Shown: positions 1 through 5,861 of the stretch, piece by piece
How the letters are laid out: each line of letters starts with the position of its first letter
Position numbering within the stretch: position 1 is the first letter of the stretch
DNA from: an uncultured Chloroflexota bacterium
Lineage (GTDB): Bacteria > Chloroflexota > Anaerolineae > Anaerolineales > Anaerolineaceae
DNA: 10,642 bases
Direction: 5' to 3'
NCBI GenBank assembly: GCA_902795255.1
Contig: CADBKS010000121.1
Coordinates: forward strand, 1-10,642
The notes under the pieces: model-generated
Databases searched by the model: none
What the model was told of the DNA's origin: nothing
What the model saw: the letters and a program-made list of their open reading frames with translations, nothing else
Program-made: the position numbers and the translations under genes

Positions 1-8
1 ATCGCGAG

Positions 9-29
9 ACGAAATAATCATTTCGTTTT
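9..29 (+). terminator. possible weak terminator of upstream gene
   Basis: A 7-bp AT-rich stem (9-15 pairs with 20-26, loop AATC) runs into TTTT at 26-29. It would end an upstream gene outside the window just before the tRNA promoter. The stem is short, so this is tentative. Confidence 0.3.
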
Positions 30-55
30 GGAGTTTTCAAAGTCTGTGATATAAT
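28..55 (+). promoter_or_regulatory. promoter of tRNA-Trp/secE operon
   Basis: A perfect TATAAT lies at 50-55, preceded by TGA at 47-49, giving an extended -10. A poor -35 (TTGGAG, 28-33) sits 16 bp upstream. The expected start point near 62 is about 10 bases before the tRNA 5' end, which fits a short tRNA leader. Confidence 0.6.
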
Positions 56-71
56 AATGCAGACTTGATAT

Positions 72-145
72 AGGTGAATAGCTCAATTAGGCAGAGCGCT
101 TGTCTCCAAAACAAGAGGTTGTGGGTTCGATTCCTGCTTCACCTG
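72..145 (+). tRNA. trnW: tRNA-Trp (anticodon CCA)
   Basis: The cloverleaf folds completely. The acceptor stem is 72-78 with 138-144, with G145 as discriminator. The D stem is 81-84 with 94-97, the anticodon stem 99-103 with 111-115, and the T stem 121-125 with 133-137 around TTCGATT. The anticodon loop at 104-110 is CTCCAAA, so the anticodon at 106-108 is CCA and the tRNA is a tryptophan acceptor. The 3' CCA is not encoded (CTA follows the discriminator), so it must be added after transcription. tRNA-Trp directly before secE is a common bacterial order and supports the identity of the operon. Confidence 0.96.
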
Positions 146-154
146 CTAAGCTGG

Positions 155-180
155 AAACGCCGCTGTTTCAGCGGCGTTTT
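155..180 (+). terminator. hairpin between tRNA-Trp and secE (partial terminator)
   Basis: A GC-rich stem (157-165 with 169-177, loop TTT) is extended by AAA/TTT pairing and ends in only four T. I see no new promoter between it and secE, so it probably works as a partial terminator or processing signal. It would give more tRNA than secE-nusG message. Confidence 0.65.
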
Positions 181-218
181 AAACGTCAGTTAGAAGAATC
201 GCTTTTTAAGGAGTTACT

Positions 219-449
219 ATGGCAGATTCCAAATCCCAGAAAAACGATAAACCGGTCGTGAAGAAGCCTAACAAGATCCAGAAATGGTGGCGGGAGACCG
301 TCGGTGAACTGCGCAAAGTCACCTGGCCGACCAAAGAAGAAGCTCTCAAAATGACCAAGATCGTTATCATTGTTGTCATCCTCACCGCTGTGTTCCTGGG
401 TGTCGTGGATTTCGTGTTCTCCAGACTCGTCGGTTTGCTGCTCGGTTAA
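219..449 (+). CDS. secE: preprotein translocase subunit SecE
   Basis: SecE is the small clamp subunit of the SecYEG channel in the cytoplasmic membrane. The 76-residue product has the short one-helix architecture usual outside enterobacteria. It begins with a Lys-rich cytosolic start (about 1-28), followed by the conserved amphipathic segment ELRKVTWPTKEEA (about 30-42) and one transmembrane helix (about 47-70). The start has a good ribosome-binding site, AAGGAG at 208-213. It lies 15 bases before nusG and shares its transcript, the classic secE-nusG pair. Length, the WPTKEE motif and context all agree. Confidence 0.96.
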   Translation: MADSKSQKNDKPVVKKPNKIQKWWRETVGELRKVTWPTKEEALKMTKIVIIVVILTAVFLGVVDFVFSRLVGLLLG

Positions 450-464
450 TAGGAGCCCCGATTT

Positions 465-1184
465 ATGAATACGCAAGAGTTTGACGAACTGGATGATATG
501 ATCGAACAGACCGATCTCTCTTTAGAGACCGAATTCGATCCGGATCTGGTTCCGGAAGACGGCTTTATTGAAAAACCCGCCAAAAAAGCTTCGTCAAAAA
601 AATCTGCCCGCTCCGGCAAGCCGGTCCTTTCCGAAGAAGATGAAAAGATTGAGAGCGTTGACGAAGTCTACTGGTATGTTGTTCACTGCTATTCCGGATA
701 TGAAAATAAGGTCTGTCATAACCTTGAACAGCGTATCGAAACCATGGGCATGAAGGACATGATCTTTGATGTGATCGTTCCGCAGCAGGAAGAGATCGAG
801 ATCAGAGACGGCAAGCGCAAGACCATCAAGCGGAACATTTTCCCGGGTTATGTGCTGGTCCAGATGAAAATGACTGAACAGTCCTGGTTCATCGTCCGCA
901 ACACACCGGGCGTTACCGGCTTCATCGGAATGGGCAAACAGCCGACTCCGCTGCGTCCGGAAGAAGCCCGTGAGATCTTCAAACGTGCCGAAGCCGAAGC
1001 ACCGCACCTGAATGTCACATTCAAGGAAGGCGAAAAGGTACGGATCATCGACGGCCCGTTCAACGATTTCACCGGTGTGGTTTCCTCCTTTGATATGGAA
1101 AAGACGAAGGTTCGCGTGATGGTCAACTTCTTCGGTCGTGAGACCCCGGTCGAACTGGACTTTTTACAGGTCGAAAAGTCATAA
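465..1184 (+). CDS. nusG: transcription termination/antitermination factor NusG
   Basis: NusG binds RNA polymerase to control pausing and termination and couples it to Rho and the ribosome. The NGN domain covers about residues 68-175 (WYVVHCYSGYENK, then NIFPGYVLVQM and RNTPGVTGFIG). The KOW domain covers about 186-239 and ends GRETPVELDFLQVEKS. At 239 residues it is longer than the usual 175-185. The extra 67 residues form an N-terminal tail: acidic (1-35), Lys/Ser-rich (36-52), then acidic again, and probably disordered. The start has AGGAG at 451-455. No internal Met with a better ribosome-binding site precedes the NGN domain, so the tail is probably real. The C-terminal half reads most like Chloroflexota NusG (inference). 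Confidence 0.96.
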   Translation: MNTQEFDELDDMIEQTDLSLETEFDPDLVPEDGFIEKPAKKASSKKSARSGKPVLSEEDEKIESVDEVYWYVVHCYSGYENKVCHNLEQRIETMGMKDMIFDVIVPQQEEIEIRDGKRKTIKRNIFPGYVLVQMKMTEQSWFIVRNTPGVTGFIGMGKQPTPLRPEEAREIFKRAEAEAPHLNVTFKEGEKVRIIDGPFNDFTGVVSSFDMEKTKVRVMVNFFGRETPVELDFLQVEKS

Positions 1185-1199
1185 ATATCGTAAAACTTT

Positions 1200-1227
1200 C
1201 CCCGTCTGTGTTATACTGACGGGGTTT
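1200..1227 (+). terminator. hairpin after nusG (attenuator or weak terminator)
   Basis: CCCCGTC (1200-1206) pairs with GACGGGG (1218-1224). Two further pairs form inside across a T-T mismatch, and only three T follow. It lies 15 bases after the nusG stop. With such a short T run it probably attenuates transcription or protects the 3' end between nusG and rplK rather than ending all of it. Confidence 0.5.
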
Positions 1228-1234
1228 GAAATTT

Positions 1235-1263
1235 GTGGAAGGGTATTGACCCGTTAATACCAC
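1235..1263 (+). promoter_or_regulatory. candidate ribosomal protein L1 binding site in rplK leader
   Basis: GTGG (1235-1238) can pair with CCAC (1260-1263) around an inner GGG/CCC helix (1241-1243 with 1250-1252). This leaves a large one-sided internal loop, GTTAATA (1253-1259). The arrangement, and especially the 3' strand AATACCAC, matches the L1 stalk of 23S rRNA, where GTGGGAGGC is answered by TTGAAATACCAC. It abuts the rplK ribosome-binding site AAGGAG (1265-1270), so bound L1 would block initiation. L1 autoregulation of the L11-L1 operon is established in other bacteria; here it is inferred. Confidence 0.55.
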
Positions 1264-1276
1264 CAAGGAGTTTATT

Positions 1277-1702
1277 GTGGCAAAAAAATTAAAAGCTATT
1301 GTAAAGTTGAATTTGACTGCCGGTAAAGCCAATCCTGCGCCTCCGGTAGGTCCTGCGTTAGCCAGTCATGGTATCAACATTATGGCTTTCTGTAAGGAAT
1401 ACAACGCCCGCACCAGCAGCCGTGCCGGCGAGATCCTTCCTGCTGAGATCACCATTTATACCGATGGCTCCTTCACTTTCGTTCTGAAGACCCCTCCGGC
1501 CTCCTATCTGCTGAAGAAAGCCGCCGGTCTTGAGACTGCTTCTGCCAATGGCAGCAAGGTTAAAGTCGGTAAGATCACGAAGGCCCAGGTCCGCGAAATC
1601 GCTGAAACGAAATTCAAGGATATGAACGCCCCGACGATCGAAAGCGCTGTCAAACAGATCGAAGGCACTGCCCGCAACATGGGCATCCAGGTAGTCGACT
1701 AA
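1277..1702 (+). CDS. rplK: 50S ribosomal protein L11
   Basis: L11 binds 23S rRNA at the GTPase-associated centre and helps activate elongation factors. The 141-residue length is standard. The N-terminal domain shows the hallmark Pro-rich helix region ([20 protein letters not shown], about 19-38). The C-terminal rRNA-binding domain (about 75-141) ends [11 protein letters not shown], typical of the family. Translation starts at GTG, with AAGGAG at 1265-1270 just upstream. rplK is followed by rplA, as in nearly all bacteria, and is probably under L1 feedback through the leader hairpin. Confidence 0.97.
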   Translation: MAKKLKAIVKLNLTAGKANPAPPVGPALASHGINIMAFCKEYNARTSSRAGEILPAEITIYTDGSFTFVLKTPPASYLLKKAAGLETASANGSKVKVGKITKAQVREIAETKFKDMNAPTIESAVKQIEGTARNMGIQVVD

Positions 1703-1706
1703 GCAA

Positions 1707-1739
1707 GTGGGAGAGTGGGTCACCTCTCGTCTGAACCAC
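1707..1739 (+). promoter_or_regulatory. ribosomal protein L1 binding site before rplA (23S mimic)
   Basis: GTGG (1707-1710) pairs with CCAC (1736-1739). An inner helix GAGAG (1711-1715) pairs with CTCTC (1724-1728), leaving the one-sided loop GTCTGAA (1729-1735). This copies the L1 stalk of 23S rRNA (GTGGGAG on one side, TTGAAATACCAC on the other). It directly precedes AAGGAG (1740-1745) and the rplA start. The likely role is translational feedback by L1. The motif is intact although rplA itself is broken. Confidence 0.65.
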
Positions 1740-1751
1740 AAGGAGTTATAA

Positions 1752-2421
1752 ATGGCAAAGCACGGTAAGAAATTTAATGAAGCACAGAAAAAGGTGGATC
1801 GCCAGAAGTATTATTCCGTAAAGGAAGCGATCGACCTCGCAAAAGAAACCTGCACGACGAAATTCGATTCCACCATCGAAGTTCACATGAAGACCGGTTT
1901 GGATCCCCGCCAGGCTGACCAGCAGATCCGCGACGTTGTCGTTCTGCCGAATGGTCTGAGCCCAGGAAGGCGGAGCGGATTACATCGCTGACAGCGATGA
2001 ATGGATCCAGAAGATCCAGCAGGGTTTCGCGGATTTTGACGTCGCGATCGCTACCCCGGATATGATGGCGAAAGCCGGCCGTCTGGGCCGTGTCCTCGGT
2101 CCCCGCGGTTTGATGCCGAACCCGAAAGCCGGTACCGTCTGCGCAGCAGCTGATCTGCCGCGTGTGATCAAAGAAGCGAAAGCCGGTCGTGTCGAATTCC
2201 GTCTCGATAAGTCCGCGAACCTCCACGTTCCGGTAGGCAAAGCCTCCTTCGACGCAGCGAAACTCTATGAGAACGTTGCTGCTTACTTCGAAGCTGTCAA
2301 AAAGGCGAAGCCGTCAGGAGCCAAGGGTCAGTTCATCCGCCGCGTCACCATCTCCTCAACGATGGGCCCCGGGATCCGTGTGGATCTCGCGAACGCGATG
2401 AACCTCGGCGCTCTGGAATAA
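1752..2421 (+). pseudogene. rplA: 50S ribosomal protein L1, frameshifted with internal deletion
   Basis: L1 forms the mobile stalk at the ribosomal E site and represses its own mRNA. The first 69 codons (1752-1958) encode the N-terminal part of domain I, up to VVVLPNGL. The frame then runs through an unrelated tail to a stop at 1989-1991. L1 homology resumes in another frame at 1960 ([15 protein letters not shown]), continues through [29 protein letters not shown] and [13 protein letters not shown], and stops at 2421. That second frame has a TGA at 1957-1959 just before the homology, so the junction is sharp. Against E. coli L1, about 16 residues are missing, including the first strand of domain II (TGRSVRVAVF in E. 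coli). The lost length must be 2 modulo 3, for example 50 bases. A genuine mutation or an assembly error are both possible. The second part could start independently at ATG 2062, but that would lack 34 homologous codons. Confidence 0.88.
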
Positions 2422-2440
2422 TCAGAATTCCGAAATTCAG

Positions 2441-2471
2441 AAAGAGTGGCGGTCAGCTGCCACTCTTTTTT
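2441..2471 (+). terminator. Rho-independent terminator of the secE-rplA operon
   Basis: A 10-bp stem, AAAGAGTGGC (2441-2450) with GCCACTCTTT (2459-2468), has its 3' arm running into a T run at 2466-2471. It lies 19 bases after the rplA stop and closes the operon, separating it from the HIT gene. Confidence 0.88.
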
Positions 2472-2523
2472 GTTCTCTGCAGACTGTGTCTGTGTTTATT
2501 TTTCAGAAAGGAACAGATATCTT

Positions 2524-3018
2524 ATGGAAACAATGTGGGCGCCCTGGCGCAGTGAATATATTAACAGAAACGCCGATCAGGATAAACCGAAATCGGATAT
2601 CTGCGTTTTCTGTGATGCTTTGAAAACAACGGATGACCATGAAAGACACATCATCTACCGCGGTGAAGTCTCTTTCGTCATCCTGAATAAATACCCCTAC
2701 AATAACGGCCATATGCTGGTGATGCCGAACCGTCATATCAGCCGTCCGGATATGATGACCGAAGAGGAACGCTTTGAGATCATGAACCTGATCGTGAAGG
2801 CGCAGTCTGTTCTTTATGAGGTCTACCATCCGCACGGAGTGAATATCGGTGCCAATATCGGTGCGGCTGCGGGGGCTGGAATCGCGGAGCATATGCATTT
2901 TCATGTGCTGCCGCGCTGGAATGCGGACGCGAACTTTATGACCGCGGTCGCCAATACCCGCGTGATCCCGGAATCCCTGGATGAAACGTGGGAAAAGATC
3001 CGGAATGCGTGGAATTAG
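2524..3018 (+). CDS. HIT family protein, Ap4A phosphorylase/hydrolase-like
   Basis: HIT proteins cleave or phosphorolyse nucleoside phosphates such as Ap4A through a nucleophilic histidine. The 164-residue product starts METMWAPWRSEYI, a signature of the Ap4A phosphorylase-like branch. It has a zinc-type pair C27-x-x-C30, then the HIT core NNGHMLVMPNRH (60-71), and the catalytic triad H123-x-H125-x-H127, in which H125 is the expected nucleophile. The start at 2524 is chosen because AGAAAGGA lies at 2505-2512 and homology begins there. A longer reading from 2446 would run through the preceding terminator hairpin. The exact substrate cannot be fixed from sequence. The gene stands alone after the ribosomal terminator. 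Confidence 0.92.
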   Translation: METMWAPWRSEYINRNADQDKPKSDICVFCDALKTTDDHERHIIYRGEVSFVILNKYPYNNGHMLVMPNRHISRPDMMTEEERFEIMNLIVKAQSVLYEVYHPHGVNIGANIGAAAGAGIAEHMHFHVLPRWNADANFMTAVANTRVIPESLDETWEKIRNAWN

Positions 3019-3027
3019 TTCCAGAAG

Positions 3028-3059
3028 TCAGGAATCAGGATTCAGGATTCAGGATTCAG
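3028..3059 (+). repeat. heptamer tandem repeat in intergenic spacer
   Basis: Four copies of TCAGGA(T/A) occur at 3028-3034, 3035-3041, 3042-3048 and 3049-3055, followed by a partial TCAG. They start ten bases after the HIT stop. The rest of the spacer to 3227 is AT-rich and holds no gene I can support. Confidence 0.85.
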
Positions 3060-3227
3060 TTGTCAGCTGCCGGTTACCAGTGATGAAAAATCGGCTGATA
3101 GCTAATAAACTTAAAATAAAACCTGAAGTTATAAGATTTGTCGATTCTTTTATTTACGGTGAGAAATCAGTATATTATGCTGTGAAAATCCGGAATTAAA
3201 CTTTAAGAAAAATAAAAATACTGAAAA

Positions 3228-3272
3228 CTTAAAGAAAACAGCTCTCATATACAGAGAGCTGTTTTCTTTAAG
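3228..3272 (-). terminator. strong terminator of the tannase-like gene, possibly bidirectional
   Basis: A perfect 19-bp stem (3228-3246 with 3254-3272) has a 7-base loop ATATACA. On the - strand it is followed by T-rich sequence and lies 12 bases past the esterase stop, so it ends that gene. On the + strand the arm holds TTTTCTTT, so it may also stop readthrough from the HIT gene. Confidence 0.85.
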
Positions 3273-3284
3273 GTATGGATCCGG

Positions 3285-5135
3285 TCAGTCGGATGCGAGG
3301 CATTCGCTGACCCAGGCGATGAAGTTGTCTGTGCTGTTTCCGGAACGTTCGGCCTGGGTGTGGCCTGCGCCCCAGATGGTTTCAAAATCAACGGATTCGA
3401 CGCCTTCATAGTTCTGAAGTGCCAGCGCCAGGTCGACTTCCGTGGAAAGGGCGCAGTCTCCCTGCGCGATCCCGGTGCGAATGCGCCAGTATTTCGCGAC
3501 GCTGCTGCTGCCGAAGCCTTCTTCGGATTCCAGCAGGTAATACAGTGGTGTGTACATGTTCAGGCGAACGTCGGCGGTATTGCCGGCGCTGTCGGTTTTG
3601 GCGAGGTCAGCCGCATAAGCGTCCGCGTATTCGCTGCCGATGGCGGCCAGAATATTAGCCAGGACTGCGTCAAAGTGGGCTCCGTTTCCGTCACCGTAGC
3701 CGAAGAGCGTGTTTTCGCCCTGCCCGCCGTCAAGCTGGTCAAAGGCGCCGAGATTTTTTGAGGCGCTCTTGAAGGCTTTCACGAAGTCAGCCACGCTCAG
3801 GACCTGCGCTGTATTGGTATCCGCGTCATAGCTCACCCATTCACCGTTTGCGTTCAGGGCATCGATATAATCCTGCGGGGTTTCGTATGTGCCGGAAATC
3901 GTCAGGCTGTTTTCAGTCTCATTGCGGGTGATATCATCGATCGCTTCGAAATTGATCGCTTCATCCGTATCCGCGGCAGTTTCCGGATTAGCGGCATCTT
4001 CAGGCAGCTGACCGGCACCGGGGCCCATATCCTGCGGAAATTCACCGCCAGCCGGCATTCCGCCGCCGGGAAATTGTCCGTCAAAATTCCCATCACTGAA
4101 ATTCCGTCCGCCGGGCATCCCGTTCGGCTGTCCGCCGCCCATTCTGCCGCCGAAACCGGAGCCGGAGGAGGATGCGTCATAGGGAAATTCGGTGTCGCTG
4201 AGGAAATTCGTGAGGGATCTGCTGATCACCTGCAGGATATAGCCGTAATAGCTTCCGGCCTGATAGATCCCGCTGTCGGAAGCCTCAAGCGTCAGCACAT
4301 TGCCGTCATTATCTTTGATCCCGGCGGCGTTGATATAGCTCGCGAAGGCGGCCGCCAGGTTATCGGAGATGGCTTGTTCGTCATCGGAAAGACCGCTGCG
4401 GGTGACGCCCATCATCCATTCATAGGCTTCATTTGCCGAATCCAGGTTGGTGATCGGGCACCAGCACATGGAGCCGAGTACGGCATCGGATACGCCCTGA
4501 ACGGCCCCGATCGCTTCGAGGTAGGGGTCGTACAGCGTGCTGTCACCGGTGGATCCCATCAGGGCGGACTGGGCCCCGCCGCCGCTCATCCCGAAGGTAA
4601 AGATCCGGTCGGTGCTGCCGGGAATGGTATCGGCACTGTAGCGGATATAGCGTACAGCTGCTTTCAGGTCGGTCACGCCGGCCGGTGCGCCTGCATCTCT
4701 GCCGCGGCAGCCTGCATGGACGTAAACAAATCCCGCGTTCATGTAGGAGGTCAGACTCGTGTAGGAACTCAGCGGTGACATCGCGGAGTATCCCGGTGTG
4801 TTGATCGGCATCACGATCGGTGCGGTGAGCGCGGTATATCCGTTGACTTCCGCTTCCGTATTGATCGTGCAGGTGTATGTGTCATTGCCGTTGCTGACGG
4901 CATTCATATAAGCACCGGGGACAAAAACCGCGAGATTTTCATAGGCTTCATCCGCGGGTGTTTCGCAATAAGCGATCCCGAGCTGGTAATAAACATCATC
5001 GTCGGCGTTATAAAGCCAGGCGGTGCTGTCGATTTTGGAAAGGCCGGTTACAATGCTCTGTTCCTGGGCGTTGCAGACGGCGGCTGCGAACAGCAAAATG
5101 AGGATCAGCGATCCGATAATAAGGTTTTTGAGCAT
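3285..5135 (-). CDS. secreted alpha/beta hydrolase, subtype B tannase/feruloyl esterase-like
   Basis: This is probably an exported esterase acting on galloyl or feruloyl esters of plant polyphenols; the substrate is inferred. The start at 5135 gives a signal peptide (LK, then a hydrophobic stretch to about residue 20, likely cleaved after CNA, residue 24). The upstream frame to 5318 has no export logic and would place the signal internally. The 616 residues show a Cys/Arg loop CRGRDAGAP (143-151) and a nucleophile elbow GMSGGG with S184. The C-terminal part runs WRIRTGIAQGD to AGHTQAERSGNSTDNFIAW. S184, D560 and H592 form the likely catalytic triad. Between the two halves lies a Gly/Pro/Met/Asn-rich insert (about 322-378) followed by an acidic stretch (379-400), in the lid position. 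There is no LPXTG anchor, and the lipobox is poor (AAVC). It has its own promoter and terminator. Confidence 0.8.
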   Translation of the reverse strand: MLKNLIIGSLILILLFAAAVCNAQEQSIVTGLSKIDSTAWLYNADDDVYYQLGIAYCETPADEAYENLAVFVPGAYMNAVSNGNDTYTCTINTEAEVNGYTALTAPIVMPINTPGYSAMSPLSSYTSLTSYMNAGFVYVHAGCRGRDAGAPAGVTDLKAAVRYIRYSADTIPGSTDRIFTFGMSGGGAQSALMGSTGDSTLYDPYLEAIGAVQGVSDAVLGSMCWCPITNLDSANEAYEWMMGVTRSGLSDDEQAISDNLAAAFASYINAAGIKDNDGNVLTLEASDSGIYQAGSYYGYILQVISRSLTNFLSDTEFPYDASSSGSGFGGRMGGGQPNGMPGGRNFSDGNFDGQFPGGGMPAGGEFPQDMGPGAGQLPEDAANPETAADTDEAINFEAIDDITRNETENSLTISGTYETPQDYIDALNANGEWVSYDADTNTAQVLSVADFVKAFKSASKNLGAFDQLDGGQGENTLFGYGDGNGAHFDAVLANILAAIGSEYADAYAADLAKTDSAGNTADVRLNMYTPLYYLLESEEGFGSSSVAKYWRIRTGIAQGDCALSTEVDLALALQNYEGVESVDFETIWGAGHTQAERSGNSTDNFIAWVSECLASD

Positions 5136-5175
5136 AATTGCAGAAATCCCTTCTGAAATAAATTGTGATGGAAAA

Positions 5176-5184
5176 ATTATAGCA
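5176..5184 (-). promoter_or_regulatory. extended -10 promoter of the tannase-like gene
   Basis: On the - strand the sequence reads TGCTATAAT (TATAAT covers 5181 to 5176), 40 bases before the ATG at 5135. No good -35 is visible, as expected of TGn promoters. A ribosome-binding site AGAAGGGA lies between it and the start. Confidence 0.6.
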
Positions 5185-5228
5185 TGTGCGGACTCCGGAT
5201 GGATGGGGCTTGTTACGGAGAGTCGGAA

Positions 5229-5234
5229 TATAAT
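5229..5234 (+). promoter_or_regulatory. candidate -10 box upstream of GNAT gene
   Basis: TATAAT occurs 55 bases before the GNAT start, diverging from the esterase promoter. No convincing -35 lies at 16-18 bases; TTGTTA (5210-5215) is only 13 bases away. Supported only by the box and its position. Confidence 0.4.
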
Positions 5235-5289
5235 AATAGGAAATGGGTTTGTATAGATCCGGGAGATGTATCGGAGCAGGAGGAAAAGG

Positions 5290-5757
5290 ATGGTCTCGGT
5301 CAGAGAAGCGGAAAACACCCCGGAAGTTTGCGGGCTGCTGATCGCTCTTTCGGAGCAGTGGGAACAGGAAGGCAGCTGCCGCGGTTACCGGCGGAATACG
5401 GAAGAGGACCTTTCCGGACGGCGGATCTTCCTTGCTTATGACGGGGACCGGCCGGTCGGTTATCTTTTCGGGATCATGGAAAAAGCAGCCCGAAGCTCAT
5501 CGGTCATGCCGGAGGATACGCCTTATTTCGAGCTCGAAGAACTGTATGTGATCCCGGATCGGCGTTCGCAGGGAGTGGGAAAGCAGCTGTTTCGTTTTGC
5601 GGAAGCTTCCCTGTCCGGAGGAACCGAATGGCTGATGCTGAGCACGGCTTCGAAAAACTGGAAAGCGGTGCTGCATTTCTATATCGACGAACTCGGGATG
5701 GAATTTTGGGACGCGAGGCTTTTCAAAAAAATTCCGCCCGCAGCTCCGTGCAAATAG
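5290..5757 (+). CDS. GNAT family N-acetyltransferase
   Basis: GNAT enzymes move an acyl group from acyl-CoA to an amine; the acceptor here is unknown. The 155-residue product has the usual single domain: an N-terminal helix pair (about 10-40), strands LAYDGDRPVGYLFG (48-61), motif A ELEELYVIPD followed by the CoA pyrophosphate loop R92-S-Q-G95-V-G97 (81-100), and a C-terminal part with FYIDELGME (130-138). The start at 5290 has AGGAGG at 5278-5283 at ideal spacing, so the ATG at 5266 is less likely. A flavodoxin-like gene follows on the same strand after 104 bases with no clear terminator, so the two may be co-transcribed. Fold assignment is secure, function is not. Confidence 0.9.
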   Translation: MVSVREAENTPEVCGLLIALSEQWEQEGSCRGYRRNTEEDLSGRRIFLAYDGDRPVGYLFGIMEKAARSSSVMPEDTPYFELEELYVIPDRRSQGVGKQLFRFAEASLSGGTEWLMLSTASKNWKAVLHFYIDELGMEFWDARLFKKIPPAAPCK

Positions 5758-5861
5758 ATCTGCCGGTCCGGACCCGCTAAGCAGCAGCGGTTCCGCGGCG
5801 AACGGCCCGGTATGCAGGTACCTTTGTTTATCTGCCGGGCGAAATTCACATGGGAGGAAAT

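Noticed and set aside
1212..1217. TATACT as a -10 box for rplK
   Set aside because: It lies in the loop side of the post-nusG hairpin and has no -35 element at a usable distance.
1945..1995. Programmed ribosomal frameshift in rplA
   Set aside because: A simple frameshift cannot explain the roughly 16 missing residues, and no slippery site plus stimulator is evident at the junction.
3028..3059. CRISPR-like array
   Set aside because: The units are 7 bases with no spacers, so it is a short tandem repeat.
2981..3199. Open frame of 72 codons overlapping the HIT gene end and the spacer
   Set aside because: It runs through the heptamer repeat, has no family resemblance and no ribosome-binding site.
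4074..4778. Long open frame on the + strand opposite the tannase-like gene
   Set aside because: It is antisense to a well-supported esterase, has no ribosome-binding site or recognisable domain, and is a by-product of GC-rich codon use.
5114..5318. Longer N-terminus for the tannase-like protein starting at 5318
   Set aside because: It would place the signal peptide in the interior of the protein and read through the divergent promoter; the start at 5135 has a ribosome-binding site.
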